A stretch of DNA of 64,000 bases, taken from Heterorhizobium halophytocola (lineage in GTDB: Bacteria > Pseudomonadota > Alphaproteobacteria > Rhizobiales > Rhizobiaceae). Position numbers and translations under genes: made by a program. The DNA lies in NCBI RefSeq assembly GCF_017873095.1, contig NZ_JAGGJU010000012.1:142584-206583 (forward strand), written 5' to 3'. Shown here piece by piece: positions 1 to 7,919 of this stretch. The notes below the pieces were generated by a model. That model saw nothing but the letters and a program-made list of their open reading frames with translations. It had not been told where the DNA came from and did not search any database. The number at the start of each line of letters is the position of its first letter. Positions within the stretch are counted from its first letter, which is position 1.

Positions 1-166
1 CTGGCCGATCGGCTTCATGCTTGCCTGGGTACTGGCCTTTCCGCTGGGCTTTGGAGGTGTCGGGGTCTGGCTTGGCTTCCTGCTCGGACTGTTCAGTGCT
101 GCCGTGATGCTGTCGATCCGTTTCGTGCTGAAGGTCGCGCACGAGCGGCGTCTGCTTCCTGCCTGA
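1..166 (+). CDS. C-terminal end of a MATE-family efflux transporter (partial)
   Basis: This is the last 54 codons of a gene that begins before the window; the frame starts at base 2 and stops with TGA at 164-166. The peptide is almost entirely hydrophobic with glycine-rich helices (WPIGFMLAWVLAFPLGFGG, then GVWLGFLLGL), and ends in a short charged tail. This pattern fits the last two transmembrane helices of MATE/NorM-type multidrug and cation antiporters, in which a WxPxG-like start and a GxxGxWxG turn are common. The family call rests on a short fragment, so another polytopic transporter cannot be excluded. Confidence 0.55.
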   Translation, partial: WPIGFMLAWVLAFPLGFGGVGVWLGFLLGLFSAAVMLSIRFVLKVAHERRLLPA

Positions 167-202
167 TCTGGGTGCGCGCGCAACTCCGCCAGCCCCGCCT
201 GC

Positions 203-922
203 CTATTGCGGCGTGTAGATCGGCGTTCGATATTCGTAGCTGGAAATATAGCTGTCGGCCGGCGCCCAGCCTTCGCCGATGATGCGGCCCATCAGGGTCG
301 CCGCTTCCTGCTGGCTGGTGTTGGGGCCGGCGACGATCGGGTAATAGGCATTTCCGGGCTTGCGGCAGCCTACATAGACCGTGATCGATCCGGCCAGTTG
401 CGCAAAGTGGTCGGCCTTGCTCTTGGCGTCCTCGAATTTTGCGCTCGAGGCGATGACGACGCTGTAGCTCTTCGTCGCCGAAGCGGCGGAAAAATAGTCC
501 TGGGCCGCCTTGCCGATCTGGCTGACGAAGCTGCCCTCCAGGCAGACACCGTCATTGGCCGGGTTCTGGGCGAAGGCCGGCGTGACAAGTCCGATATCGA
601 GCGTGGGGGCGAGGCGGGCCTCGGCCGGGCGCGCAGACGGAGCTGGAATCTCTTGGCGGGTCTGCGATGTCGCGGCAGACAGAAGAGCCGGAAAGGATGC
701 GCAAAAGACCAGGATGCGGGCCGGTTCGCTCTCCTTGCAGAACAGCCCGGAAAGGCCGCCGAGGAAGATCGTAATCAACGACAGGATCGAATAGAAGACC
801 CATTCGGCGGCGTTGGCCGAGATCAGGGATTTGACGTAATCCCCGTCCGGCCCGATGATCTTGACGCAGATCAGTGCAAGCCCGGCCAGCAGGCCCCACA
901 GGAATTTCTGATACAATGCCAT
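203..922 (-). CDS. Membrane protein of unknown function with a SPOR-like C-terminal region
   Basis: This is a 239-residue protein. I start it at the ATG at 922 because GGAGG lies five bases upstream; an in-frame ATG 36 bases further out lacks a ribosome site. Two hydrophobic segments near residues 4-24 and 38-60 suggest a double-pass inner-membrane anchor. A low-complexity Ala/Pro linker follows, then a globular domain of about 100 residues from one Cys (CLEG) to the end. The domain includes a stretch reading KSYSVVIASSAKFEDAKSKA, followed by a Tyr-Val-Gly-Cys strand. The alternation of a strand, a helix with an Ala/Lys spacing, and a second strand resembles SPOR-type peptidoglycan-binding folds, but this is inference. 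It lies downstream of, and on the same strand as, carA. Confidence 0.6.
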   Translation of the reverse strand: MALYQKFLWGLLAGLALICVKIIGPDGDYVKSLISANAAEWVFYSILSLITIFLGGLSGLFCKESEPARILVFCASFPALLSAATSQTRQEIPAPSARPAEARLAPTLDIGLVTPAFAQNPANDGVCLEGSFVSQIGKAAQDYFSAASATKSYSVVIASSAKFEDAKSKADHFAQLAGSITVYVGCRKPGNAYYPIVAGPNTSQQEAATLMGRIIGEGWAPADSYISSYEYRTPIYTPQ

Positions 923-1002
923 GGCAACCTCCATCGCGTGATGGAGGTCACTATACATAATTCCATCTACCTGGAGTAGATTTCAGGTCGCCTAATTCGC
1001 GC

Positions 1003-2211
1003 TCAGGCGCGTTCCGGCAGAGCCTCTTCGCCCTTCTTTTCGCGCAGCAGGTTGACGAAGCGACGGAACAGATAGTGGCTGTCCTGCGGACCGGGAGAGG
1101 CTTCCGGATGGTGCTGCACCGAAAATACCGGCTTGCCGATCAGGCGCAGACCGCAATTCGTGCCGTCGAACAGCGAGACATGGGTCTGCTCGACGCCTTC
1201 CGGCAGCGAGTCGGCATCGACGGCGAAGCCATGGTTCATCGAAACGATTTCCACCTTGCCGGTGGTGAAGTCCTTGACCGGGTGATTGGCGCCATGATGG
1301 CCCTGGTGCATCTTGGCCGTCGTGCCGCCGAGCGCCAGGCCGAGCATCTGATGGCCTAGGCAGATGCCGAAGGTCGGCATGTTGGTGTCGATCAGCTGGC
1401 GGATCACCGGCACGGCATAGGCTCCGGTGGCTGCCGGGTCGCCCGGGCCGTTGGACAGGAACACGCCATCGGGATTGAGCGCGATGATGTCTTCGGCGCT
1501 GGTCGTCGCCGGCACGATGGTGACGCGGCAGTCGAGGCCGGCAAACAGCCGCAGGATGTTGCGCTTCACCCCGAAATCCACGCAGACGACATGGTATTTG
1601 GCATCATCAAGGCCAAGCGTCGTATAGCCGTCCTGCCAGCTCCAGTCGCGCTCGACCCACTGCGAGGACTGGCCGGAGGTCGCGACCCTTGCAAGGTCGA
1701 GATTTTCAAGGCCCGACCAGGCGCGGGCCTCGGCCTTCAGCGCCTCAATATCGAAAACGCCGTTCGGATCGTGGGCGATCACCGCATTGGGCATGCCGTT
1801 TTCGCGGATCCAGGCCGTCAGGGCGCGCGTATCTATGCCGGAAAGGCCGATCACGCCGCGGGCTTTCAGCCATTCGTTGAGATGCTTTGCCGAGCGGTAG
1901 TTCGACGGCTCGGTGATGTCGGCCTTGAAGATCACCCCGACCGCGCCGTGGCGGGCTGCCGGCGTCAGATCCTCGATGTCCTGGTCATTGGCACCGACAT
2001 TGCCGATATGGGGAAAGGTGAAGGTGACGATCTGGCCGAGATAGGAGGGGTCGGTCAGGATCTCTTCGTACCCGGTCAGCGCGGTGTTGAAGCAGACTTC
2101 CGCCTGCACCTTGCCGGTCGCGCCAATGCCTTTGCCTTCGATCACCGTGCCGTCGGCAAGAACGAGGAGGGCGGTCGGTTTGCGGGTGGTCCAGGGTGCT
2201 GTCGCGGCCAT
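1003..2211 (-). CDS. carA: Carbamoyl-phosphate synthase small (glutaminase) subunit CarA
   Basis: CarA hydrolyses glutamine and passes ammonia to CarB for carbamoyl phosphate, which feeds arginine and pyrimidine synthesis. The protein has 402 residues from the ATG at 2211, which gives the MAATAPWTTRKPTALLVLAD start expected for rhizobial CarA; a longer frame to 2274 exists but its extra residues look non-conserved. The N-terminal half carries the CPSase small-chain domain (GYEEILTDPSY). The C-terminal half is a class I glutamine amidotransferase with the nucleophile Cys in FGICLGHQMLGLA and the His/Glu pair in HHPEASPGPQD. It is divergent from yqeY-dnaG-rpoD. carB is not in the window, which is normal in Rhizobiales. 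Confidence 0.97.
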   Translation of the reverse strand: MAATAPWTTRKPTALLVLADGTVIEGKGIGATGKVQAEVCFNTALTGYEEILTDPSYLGQIVTFTFPHIGNVGANDQDIEDLTPAARHGAVGVIFKADITEPSNYRSAKHLNEWLKARGVIGLSGIDTRALTAWIRENGMPNAVIAHDPNGVFDIEALKAEARAWSGLENLDLARVATSGQSSQWVERDWSWQDGYTTLGLDDAKYHVVCVDFGVKRNILRLFAGLDCRVTIVPATTSAEDIIALNPDGVFLSNGPGDPAATGAYAVPVIRQLIDTNMPTFGICLGHQMLGLALGGTTAKMHQGHHGANHPVKDFTTGKVEIVSMNHGFAVDADSLPEGVEQTHVSLFDGTNCGLRLIGKPVFSVQHHPEASPGPQDSHYLFRRFVNLLREKKGEEALPERA

Positions 2212-2540
2212 CGTTATATTCCGTGTTCGGGCCATCCGCGCCCGGGCCTTGAAGGCGGGGGCGAGCAGGGCCATTTATGATCGCAGAGAAAGGCAGCCAC
2301 GATTTCAATCGCGCTGCCTTGGTCCTAGCTACAATGCGTGCAGGTGCGGGAAAATAGAGTGACCTTGACGAAAGGTCAATCGGACGCTGTGGAAAGCTGA
2401 ACTTTTTCCGGAACTCGAAAGACGACGATCGTCAATTGATTTGCACTGCACAACACTCGCCGCTATGACTCCACCAAATTTTACAGGAAAAGTCGTATTT
2501 ATGTCACGATGTGACACGGCTGTTTCCGGGAGACATTACC

Positions 2541-2993
2541 ATGTTGCGCGATAAGCTCGCCAGTTCACTGATCGAGGCCATCAAGGCCAAGAATACCCGT
2601 CGCACTTCCACCGTCCGGCTGATCCAGACCGCGATCAAGGACCGCGATATCGCCAATCGCGGCAACGGCAAGGATCCGGTCAGCGACGAGGAGATCATGC
2701 AGATCCTCACCAAGATGACCAAGCAGCGCGAGGAATCGGCCAAGATCTATGCCGACAACGCGCGTCCCGAGCTTGCGGCCCAGGAACGCGAGGAAATCGA
2801 GATCATCCGCGGCTTCATGCCCGAGCAGCTTCCCGCCGAAAAGGTGCGCGAACTCTGCCAGTCGGTGATTTCCGAAACCGGCGCGCAGGGCCTGCGCGAC
2901 ATGGGGCGCTGCATGAATGCGCTGAAGGAAAAATACCCGGGCCAGATGGACTTCGCCAAGGCCTCCGGCGTGGTCAAGGATATGCTGAAGTAA
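2541..2993 (+). CDS. GatB/YqeY domain-containing protein
   Basis: This is a 150-residue helical protein starting at the ATG at 2541 with CGGGAGA six to twelve bases upstream. It opens with MLRDKLASSLIEAIKAKN and contains the family pattern KxxRTSTVRLI..AIKDRDIA and the C-terminal QVMDFAKASGVVKDML-like ending (here GQMDFAKASGVVKDMLK). YqeY resembles the tail domain of the GatB subunit of tRNA-dependent amidotransferase and may bind tRNA, though its exact role is unknown. It sits directly upstream of dnaG on the same strand, as in many alphaproteobacteria and some Firmicutes, so the three genes yqeY-dnaG-rpoD form a macromolecular-synthesis-type cluster. Confidence 0.93.
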   Translation: MLRDKLASSLIEAIKAKNTRRTSTVRLIQTAIKDRDIANRGNGKDPVSDEEIMQILTKMTKQREESAKIYADNARPELAAQEREEIEIIRGFMPEQLPAEKVRELCQSVISETGAQGLRDMGRCMNALKEKYPGQMDFAKASGVVKDMLK

Positions 2994-3160
2994 CCGGTAT
3001 CTGCCGGGACTGACAACCGATAAGCGATCGCCCGACATGTCGTCGCGGCGATCGTTTCCGTTCGGGCGGCCGGGCCTGTGAATAGCGGGCATGATTCGCG
3101 AAATCCATGGCGCCGGCCGGAAAGCCGTCCTATATCAGACGGGGTAATCCAGGGACCTCC

Positions 3161-5179
3161 ATGCGCTTTTCGAACGCCTTTCTCGATGAGATCCGCGACC
3201 GCGTGCCGATTTCGGCCGTGGTGGGCTCGCGCGTGACCTGGGACCGGCGCAAGACCAATGTCGCGCGCGGCGACCATTGGGCGTGCTGCCCCTTCCACGG
3301 CGAAAAGTCGCCAAGCTTCCACTGCGAGGACCGCAAGGGCCGCTATCACTGTTTCGGTTGCGGCGTTTCAGGCGATCACTTCCGGTTCTTCACCGATCTC
3401 GAAGGACTGAGCTTTCCGGAAGCCGTCGAGCGGGTGGCCGACATGGCGGGTGTCGCGATGCCCAAGGCCGATCCCCAGGCCGAGCGCCGCGAACGCGAAC
3501 GGGTAACGCTGCAGGACGTCATGGAGATGGCGACCCAGTTCTTCCAGGACCAGCTGCAGTCGGCAGCCGGCGCCAAGGCCCGGGCCTATCTGCGCGAACG
3601 CGGGCTCTCCGGCCGCACGATCGACACGTTTCGGCTGGGCTATGCGCCGGAAAGCCGCAACGCGCTGAAGGAATATCTGTCGGCGAATGATGTGCCCAAG
3701 GAGCAGATCGAAGCCTGCGGACTGGTGCGGCACGGGCCCGACATTCCGGTCTCATACGACTATTTCCGCGACCGGATCATGTTTCCGATCCTGTCGTCGC
3801 GCGAAAAGGTGATCGCCTTCGGTGGTCGCGCCATGGCGGCAGACGCGATGGCGAAATACATGAATTCGCCGGAGACCGAGCTCTTCCACAAGGGCAGCGT
3901 GCTTTACAACTTTGCCCGCGCCCGGCGCGCCGCCGGGCAAGTCGGCCGGGGCGATGCGACACTGATCGCCGTCGAAGGCTATATGGACGTGATCGCGCTG
4001 CATCAGGCCGGCATCGAAAATGCCGTGGCACCGCTCGGCACGGCGCTTACCGAAAACCAGCTCGATATTTTATGGCGGGTGTCGCCGCTGCCGATCCTGT
4101 GTTTCGACGGCGACGGGGCAGGGGTGCGCGCCGCTTATCGCGCCGCCGACCTGGCGCTGCCCCATATCAAGCCCGGCCGCTCCGTCCGGTTTGCGCTGCT
4201 GCCCGAGGGCAAGGACCCGGACGATCTGGTGCGCGAGGACGGTCGCGATCCCTTCGACCGGGTGGTGGCCGATGCCAAGCCGCTGGCCGAAATGATCTGG
4301 GCCAAGGAAACGGCGCAGGGCGGTTTCGACACGCCGGAGCGTCGCGCCGAACTCGACGCGCGGCTGAAGCAGATCGTCGCGACGATTACCGACGAAGGCG
4401 TGCGCTACCATTATTCGCTGGACATGCGCGACCGCCTGCAGGCCCATTTCCGTGCCAAGAACGGCTATGGCGGCGACGGGCGCGGGCGCTTCGGTGGCGG
4501 TGCCGGCGCAAAGCGCGGACAGGGACAAGGGCAGGGGCGGGGCCCGACCGGCGGGACGGCGGGACCGAGGGCCGGCGGCATCGGCGGGGCGATCTCCGAC
4601 CGGCTGGCAGCCTCCGGACTGGTCAAGGGCTATCACATCAGCCCGGCCCTGCGCGAAAGCGTGCTGGCGCTCACCATCGTCAATCATCCCGACCTCCTGC
4701 AGGAGGAATATGACGAGATCGCCAGCATCGATTTCGAGCATCGCGATCTGCAAAGGCTCTGGTCCGCTGTGCTGAACGTCGCGGTGACCCGCGGCGCGAA
4801 ACTGAAACGCGACGACCTGATCGAGGAACTCACTCTCAGTGGCTTCGAGGAGCTTCTGGCATTGCTCGACCAGCAGATCCGCAACGCACGCCACTGGCCG
4901 GCCACCGAGCAGGCGGCGCTCGAGGATGCCCGCGAGGCCTATCGCCAGGCGCTCGCCTTTTGCAAACGCTCGCGTGGACTGCGCCGGCAGAAACAGGAGC
5001 TGGAGCGGGAAGTGCAGGCGGCGACCGAAAGTGACGACGCCGAGCGGATGAGCCTGGTTCTCGGCGCGCTGCAGGAGGTCCAGTTCGAAATCATCCGGAT
5101 GGAGAATCAGGAGGCCATCGTCGACGGCTTTGGGGTGATGTCCGGCCGCAAGAAGGGCCCGGCGCGCGGACATGGGTGA
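3161..5179 (+). CDS. dnaG: DNA primase DnaG
   Basis: DnaG makes the RNA primers for leading- and lagging-strand replication. The 672-residue protein starts at the ATG at 3161 (MRFSNAFLDEIRDRVPISAV). Domains in order are a CHC2 zinc-binding domain (CCPFHGEKSPSFHC then CFGCG, residues about 40-65), the catalytic core with the Toprim fold (IAVEGYMDVIALHQAG near residue 270 and LCFDGDGAGVRAA near 320, which hold the Glu and Asp residues for metal binding), a Gly/Arg-rich linker around residues 430-475, and a helical C-terminal domain that binds the DnaB helicase. The glycine-rich linker is longer than in E. coli DnaG, as is usual in rhizobia. It lies upstream of rpoD. Confidence 0.97.
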   Translation: MRFSNAFLDEIRDRVPISAVVGSRVTWDRRKTNVARGDHWACCPFHGEKSPSFHCEDRKGRYHCFGCGVSGDHFRFFTDLEGLSFPEAVERVADMAGVAMPKADPQAERRERERVTLQDVMEMATQFFQDQLQSAAGAKARAYLRERGLSGRTIDTFRLGYAPESRNALKEYLSANDVPKEQIEACGLVRHGPDIPVSYDYFRDRIMFPILSSREKVIAFGGRAMAADAMAKYMNSPETELFHKGSVLYNFARARRAAGQVGRGDATLIAVEGYMDVIALHQAGIENAVAPLGTALTENQLDILWRVSPLPILCFDGDGAGVRAAYRAADLALPHIKPGRSVRFALLPEGKDPDDLVREDGRDPFDRVVADAKPLAEMIWAKETAQGGFDTPERRAELDARLKQIVATITDEGVRYHYSLDMRDRLQAHFRAKNGYGGDGRGRFGGGAGAKRGQGQGQGRGPTGGTAGPRAGGIGGAISDRLAASGLVKGYHISPALRESVLALTIVNHPDLLQEEYDEIASIDFEHRDLQRLWSAVLNVAVTRGAKLKRDDLIEELTLSGFEELLALLDQQIRNARHWPATEQAALEDAREAYRQALAFCKRSRGLRRQKQELEREVQAATESDDAERMSLVLGALQEVQFEIIRMENQEAIVDGFGVMSGRKKGPARGHG

Positions 5180-5660
5180 CGGGCTCGTGAAATCCCGGTA
5201 TCGCGCCTGGAACGACGATCGGATCCGGAATCGCGGCGATTCTCTGCCGAGCACCAGCCGAGAGGGCGCCAACGCCGCCTTCGGGGCCTTGTTCTTTGGC
5301 CCCGAGATACTAAATAGCTGTCAGGCAATGCGTATTGTCGGGCTGCAGGTTTACCCTCAGACCCGGTATTTCCAAAAAAAACCGGAGATTTCCGTGGGAA
5401 ACGCTTGACGTTGGCGAAAATTGTGGGAATCACCGTTATAATCGGGAATAGGATTAGACGGCTCTCGCATCTCCAACCTCGTATGATCGGTTTTGTGAAC
5501 ACGCAAGATCACCACGGGCCGTCAGGAACCAATGTGGTTAGGCAGGAATTAACACCGTTTCGTTAGGTCATCGTCGGCTCACATGGCGAGGCATTTGTTG
5601 CCAGCGACATGGAGCCTATAACGACGCATGACAGGACGCGTCAGGGAAAGTGACGGATAC
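5180..5660 (+). promoter_or_regulatory. dnaG-rpoD intergenic region with probable rpoD promoter
   Basis: No convincing gene lies in these 481 bases. At 5282-5304 a seven-base stem (CGGGGCC / GGCCCCG) forms a hairpin but without a U tract, so it is only a weak terminator candidate. At 5437-5442 a perfect TATAAT is preceded by TTGACG at 5405-5410 and TTGGCG at 5411-5416; their spacings of 26 and 20 bases are both outside the normal range, so the -35 element is uncertain. The length of the gap suggests rpoD has its own, possibly multiple, promoters. Confidence 0.35.
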
Positions 5661-7706
5661 ATGGCAACCAAAGTCAAAGAAAACGAAGAAGCCGAGAACG
5701 AACGCGAGGGCACGAGCGACGGTCCGCTTCTCGACCTTTCGGATGACGCGGTCAAGAAACTGATCAAGGCTGCGAAGAAGCGCGGCTACGTGACCATGGA
5801 CGAACTGAACTCGGTGCTGCCCTCGGAAGAGGTGACCTCCGAGCAGATCGAAGACACCATGGCAATGTTTTCTGACATGGGCATTAACGTCATCGAGGAC
5901 GAGGAAGCCGAAGAGGCGACCGAGGACAACGATAGCGACAGCGACGACAATGAAAGCGAAGGCGGCGAACTCGCCCCCAGCGCGGGCACGGCCGTGGCCG
6001 CGACGAAGAAGAAGGAACCGACCGACCGGACCGACGATCCGGTGCGCATGTATCTGCGCGAAATGGGGTCGGTAGAACTTCTCTCCCGCGAAGGCGAAAT
6101 CGCGATCGCCAAGCGCATCGAGGCCGGCCGCGAGACGATGATCGCGGGCCTTTGCGAGAGCCCGCTGACCTTCCAGGCCCTGATCATCTGGCGTGACGAG
6201 CTGAACGAAGGCACGACGCTGCTGCGCGAGATCATCGATCTGGAAACCACCTATTCCGGTCCGGAAGCCAAGGCCGCCCCGCAGTTCCAGAGCCCCGAGA
6301 AGATCGAGGCCGACCGCAAGCTGGCCGAGGAGAAGGAAAAGACCCGGCGCGCCCGCTCCAGCGACGACGACATCACCAATGTCGGCGGCGAAGGCGGCCA
6401 GCCGGAAGAAGAGGAAGAGGACGAGGACGAGAGCAATCTGTCGCTCGCCGCCATGGAAGCGGAACTGCGCCCGCAGGTCATGGAAACCCTCGACCTGATC
6501 GCCGACACCTACAAGAAGCTGCGCAAGCTGCAGGACCAGCAGGTGGAGGCACGTCTGGCCTGCGCCGGTACGCTGTCGTCCGGCCAGGAGCGCCGCTACA
6601 AGGAACTGAAGGACCAGCTGATCACGGCAGTGAAGTCGCTGTCGCTGAACCAGAATCGTATCGATGCTCTGGTCGAGCAGCTCTACGACATCTCCAAGCG
6701 CCTGATGCAGAACGAGGGCCGCCTGCTGCGCCTCGCCGAAAGCTATGGCGTCAAGCGCGACGAATTCCTCACCCAGTACCAGGGCGCCGAGCTCGATCCG
6801 AACTGGATGAAGTCGATCGGCAATCTGTCGGGCCGTGGCTGGAAGGATTTCGCCAAGGAAGAAAACCAGACGATCCGCGACATCCGCTCCGAGATCCAGA
6901 GCCTTGCGACCGAAACCGGGATTTCGATCACCGAATTCCGCCGCATCGTCTCCATGGTGCAGAAGGGCGAACGCGAGGCGCGGATCGCCAAGAAGGAGAT
7001 GGTCGAGGCCAACCTGCGTCTTGTCATCTCGATCGCCAAGAAATACACGAACCGCGGCCTGCAATTCCTTGATCTCATTCAGGAAGGCAATATCGGCCTA
7101 ATGAAGGCCGTGGACAAGTTCGAGTATCGCCGCGGCTACAAGTTCTCGACCTATGCCACCTGGTGGATCCGGCAGGCGATCACCCGTTCGATCGCCGACC
7201 AGGCCCGCACGATCCGTATTCCCGTGCACATGATCGAGACGATCAACAAGATCGTCCGCACCTCGCGCCAGATGCTGCACGAGATCGGTCGCGAGCCGAC
7301 GCCGGAAGAACTGGCCGAAAAGCTCGCCATGCCGCTCGAAAAGGTCCGCAAGGTGCTGAAGATCGCCAAGGAGCCGATCTCGCTCGAAACGCCTGTGGGC
7401 GACGAGGAAGATTCGCATCTCGGCGACTTCATCGAGGACAAGAACGCGCTGTTGCCGATCGACGCGGCCATCCAGGCGAACCTGCGTGAGACGACGACCC
7501 GCGTTCTGGCCTCGCTGACGCCGCGCGAGGAACGCGTGCTGCGCATGCGCTTCGGCATCGGCATGAACACCGACCACACGCTCGAAGAAGTCGGCCAGCA
7601 GTTTTCGGTCACCCGCGAACGTATCCGCCAGATCGAGGCCAAGGCGCTCAGGAAGCTCAAGCACCCGAGCCGGAGCCGCAAGCTCAGGTCCTTCCTCGAC
7701 AGCTAA
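5661..7706 (+). CDS. rpoD: Primary sigma factor RpoD (sigma-70)
   Basis: This is the housekeeping sigma factor that directs core RNA polymerase to -35/-10 promoters. The 681-residue protein starts at the ATG at 5661 ([17 protein letters not shown]) with a GACGGA ribosome site. Visible parts are region 1.1 (residues about 20-90), an acidic stretch ([20 protein letters not shown]), region 1.2 ([21 protein letters not shown]), a long non-conserved insert with a second acidic run, region 2 with [20 protein letters not shown] and the -10 recognition helix including [11 protein letters not shown], region 3, and region 4 ending in [20 protein letters not shown]. All parts are intact. A rho-independent terminator follows. 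Confidence 0.98.
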   Translation: MATKVKENEEAENEREGTSDGPLLDLSDDAVKKLIKAAKKRGYVTMDELNSVLPSEEVTSEQIEDTMAMFSDMGINVIEDEEAEEATEDNDSDSDDNESEGGELAPSAGTAVAATKKKEPTDRTDDPVRMYLREMGSVELLSREGEIAIAKRIEAGRETMIAGLCESPLTFQALIIWRDELNEGTTLLREIIDLETTYSGPEAKAAPQFQSPEKIEADRKLAEEKEKTRRARSSDDDITNVGGEGGQPEEEEEDEDESNLSLAAMEAELRPQVMETLDLIADTYKKLRKLQDQQVEARLACAGTLSSGQERRYKELKDQLITAVKSLSLNQNRIDALVEQLYDISKRLMQNEGRLLRLAESYGVKRDEFLTQYQGAELDPNWMKSIGNLSGRGWKDFAKEENQTIRDIRSEIQSLATETGISITEFRRIVSMVQKGEREARIAKKEMVEANLRLVISIAKKYTNRGLQFLDLIQEGNIGLMKAVDKFEYRRGYKFSTYATWWIRQAITRSIADQARTIRIPVHMIETINKIVRTSRQMLHEIGREPTPEELAEKLAMPLEKVRKVLKIAKEPISLETPVGDEEDSHLGDFIEDKNALLPIDAAIQANLRETTTRVLASLTPREERVLRMRFGIGMNTDHTLEEVGQQFSVTRERIRQIEAKALRKLKHPSRSRKLRSFLDS

Positions 7707-7732
7707 GCGCTGGATGCGGATAGTAGAATTTG

Positions 7733-7766
7733 AAAAACCCGGCGGAGCGATCCGCCGGGTTTTTTG
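7733..7766 (+). terminator. Rho-independent terminator after rpoD
   Basis: A long A-rich/T-rich symmetric hairpin lies about 30 bases after the rpoD stop codon. The stem pairs ACCCGGCGGA with TCCGCCGGGT around a GCGA loop and ends in a run of six T residues. The A tract on the other side makes it potentially bidirectional. Confidence 0.9.
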
Positions 7767-7919
7767 GTGCGCGATCTGATGGCGCTCTTTTGGAAACATG
7801 CGATACCGGAATGTGTCACACGAGTGCAATGTATCATTGATTTGGGAGTTTTCTTCTAATGTATTTTCGTTCTTATTCTGTTAATTTCGTCTTAATTTGA
7901 ATTTTCGAATGGCAGAGTG

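Noticed and set aside
4070..5272. Long minus-strand frame (400 codons) opposite dnaG
   Set aside because: It is a shadow of the GC-rich dnaG coding sequence without start signals or family motifs.
5616..7064. Long minus-strand frame (482 codons) opposite rpoD
   Set aside because: It mirrors the codon pattern of rpoD, has no ribosome site and no recognisable domain; rpoD on the other strand is certain.
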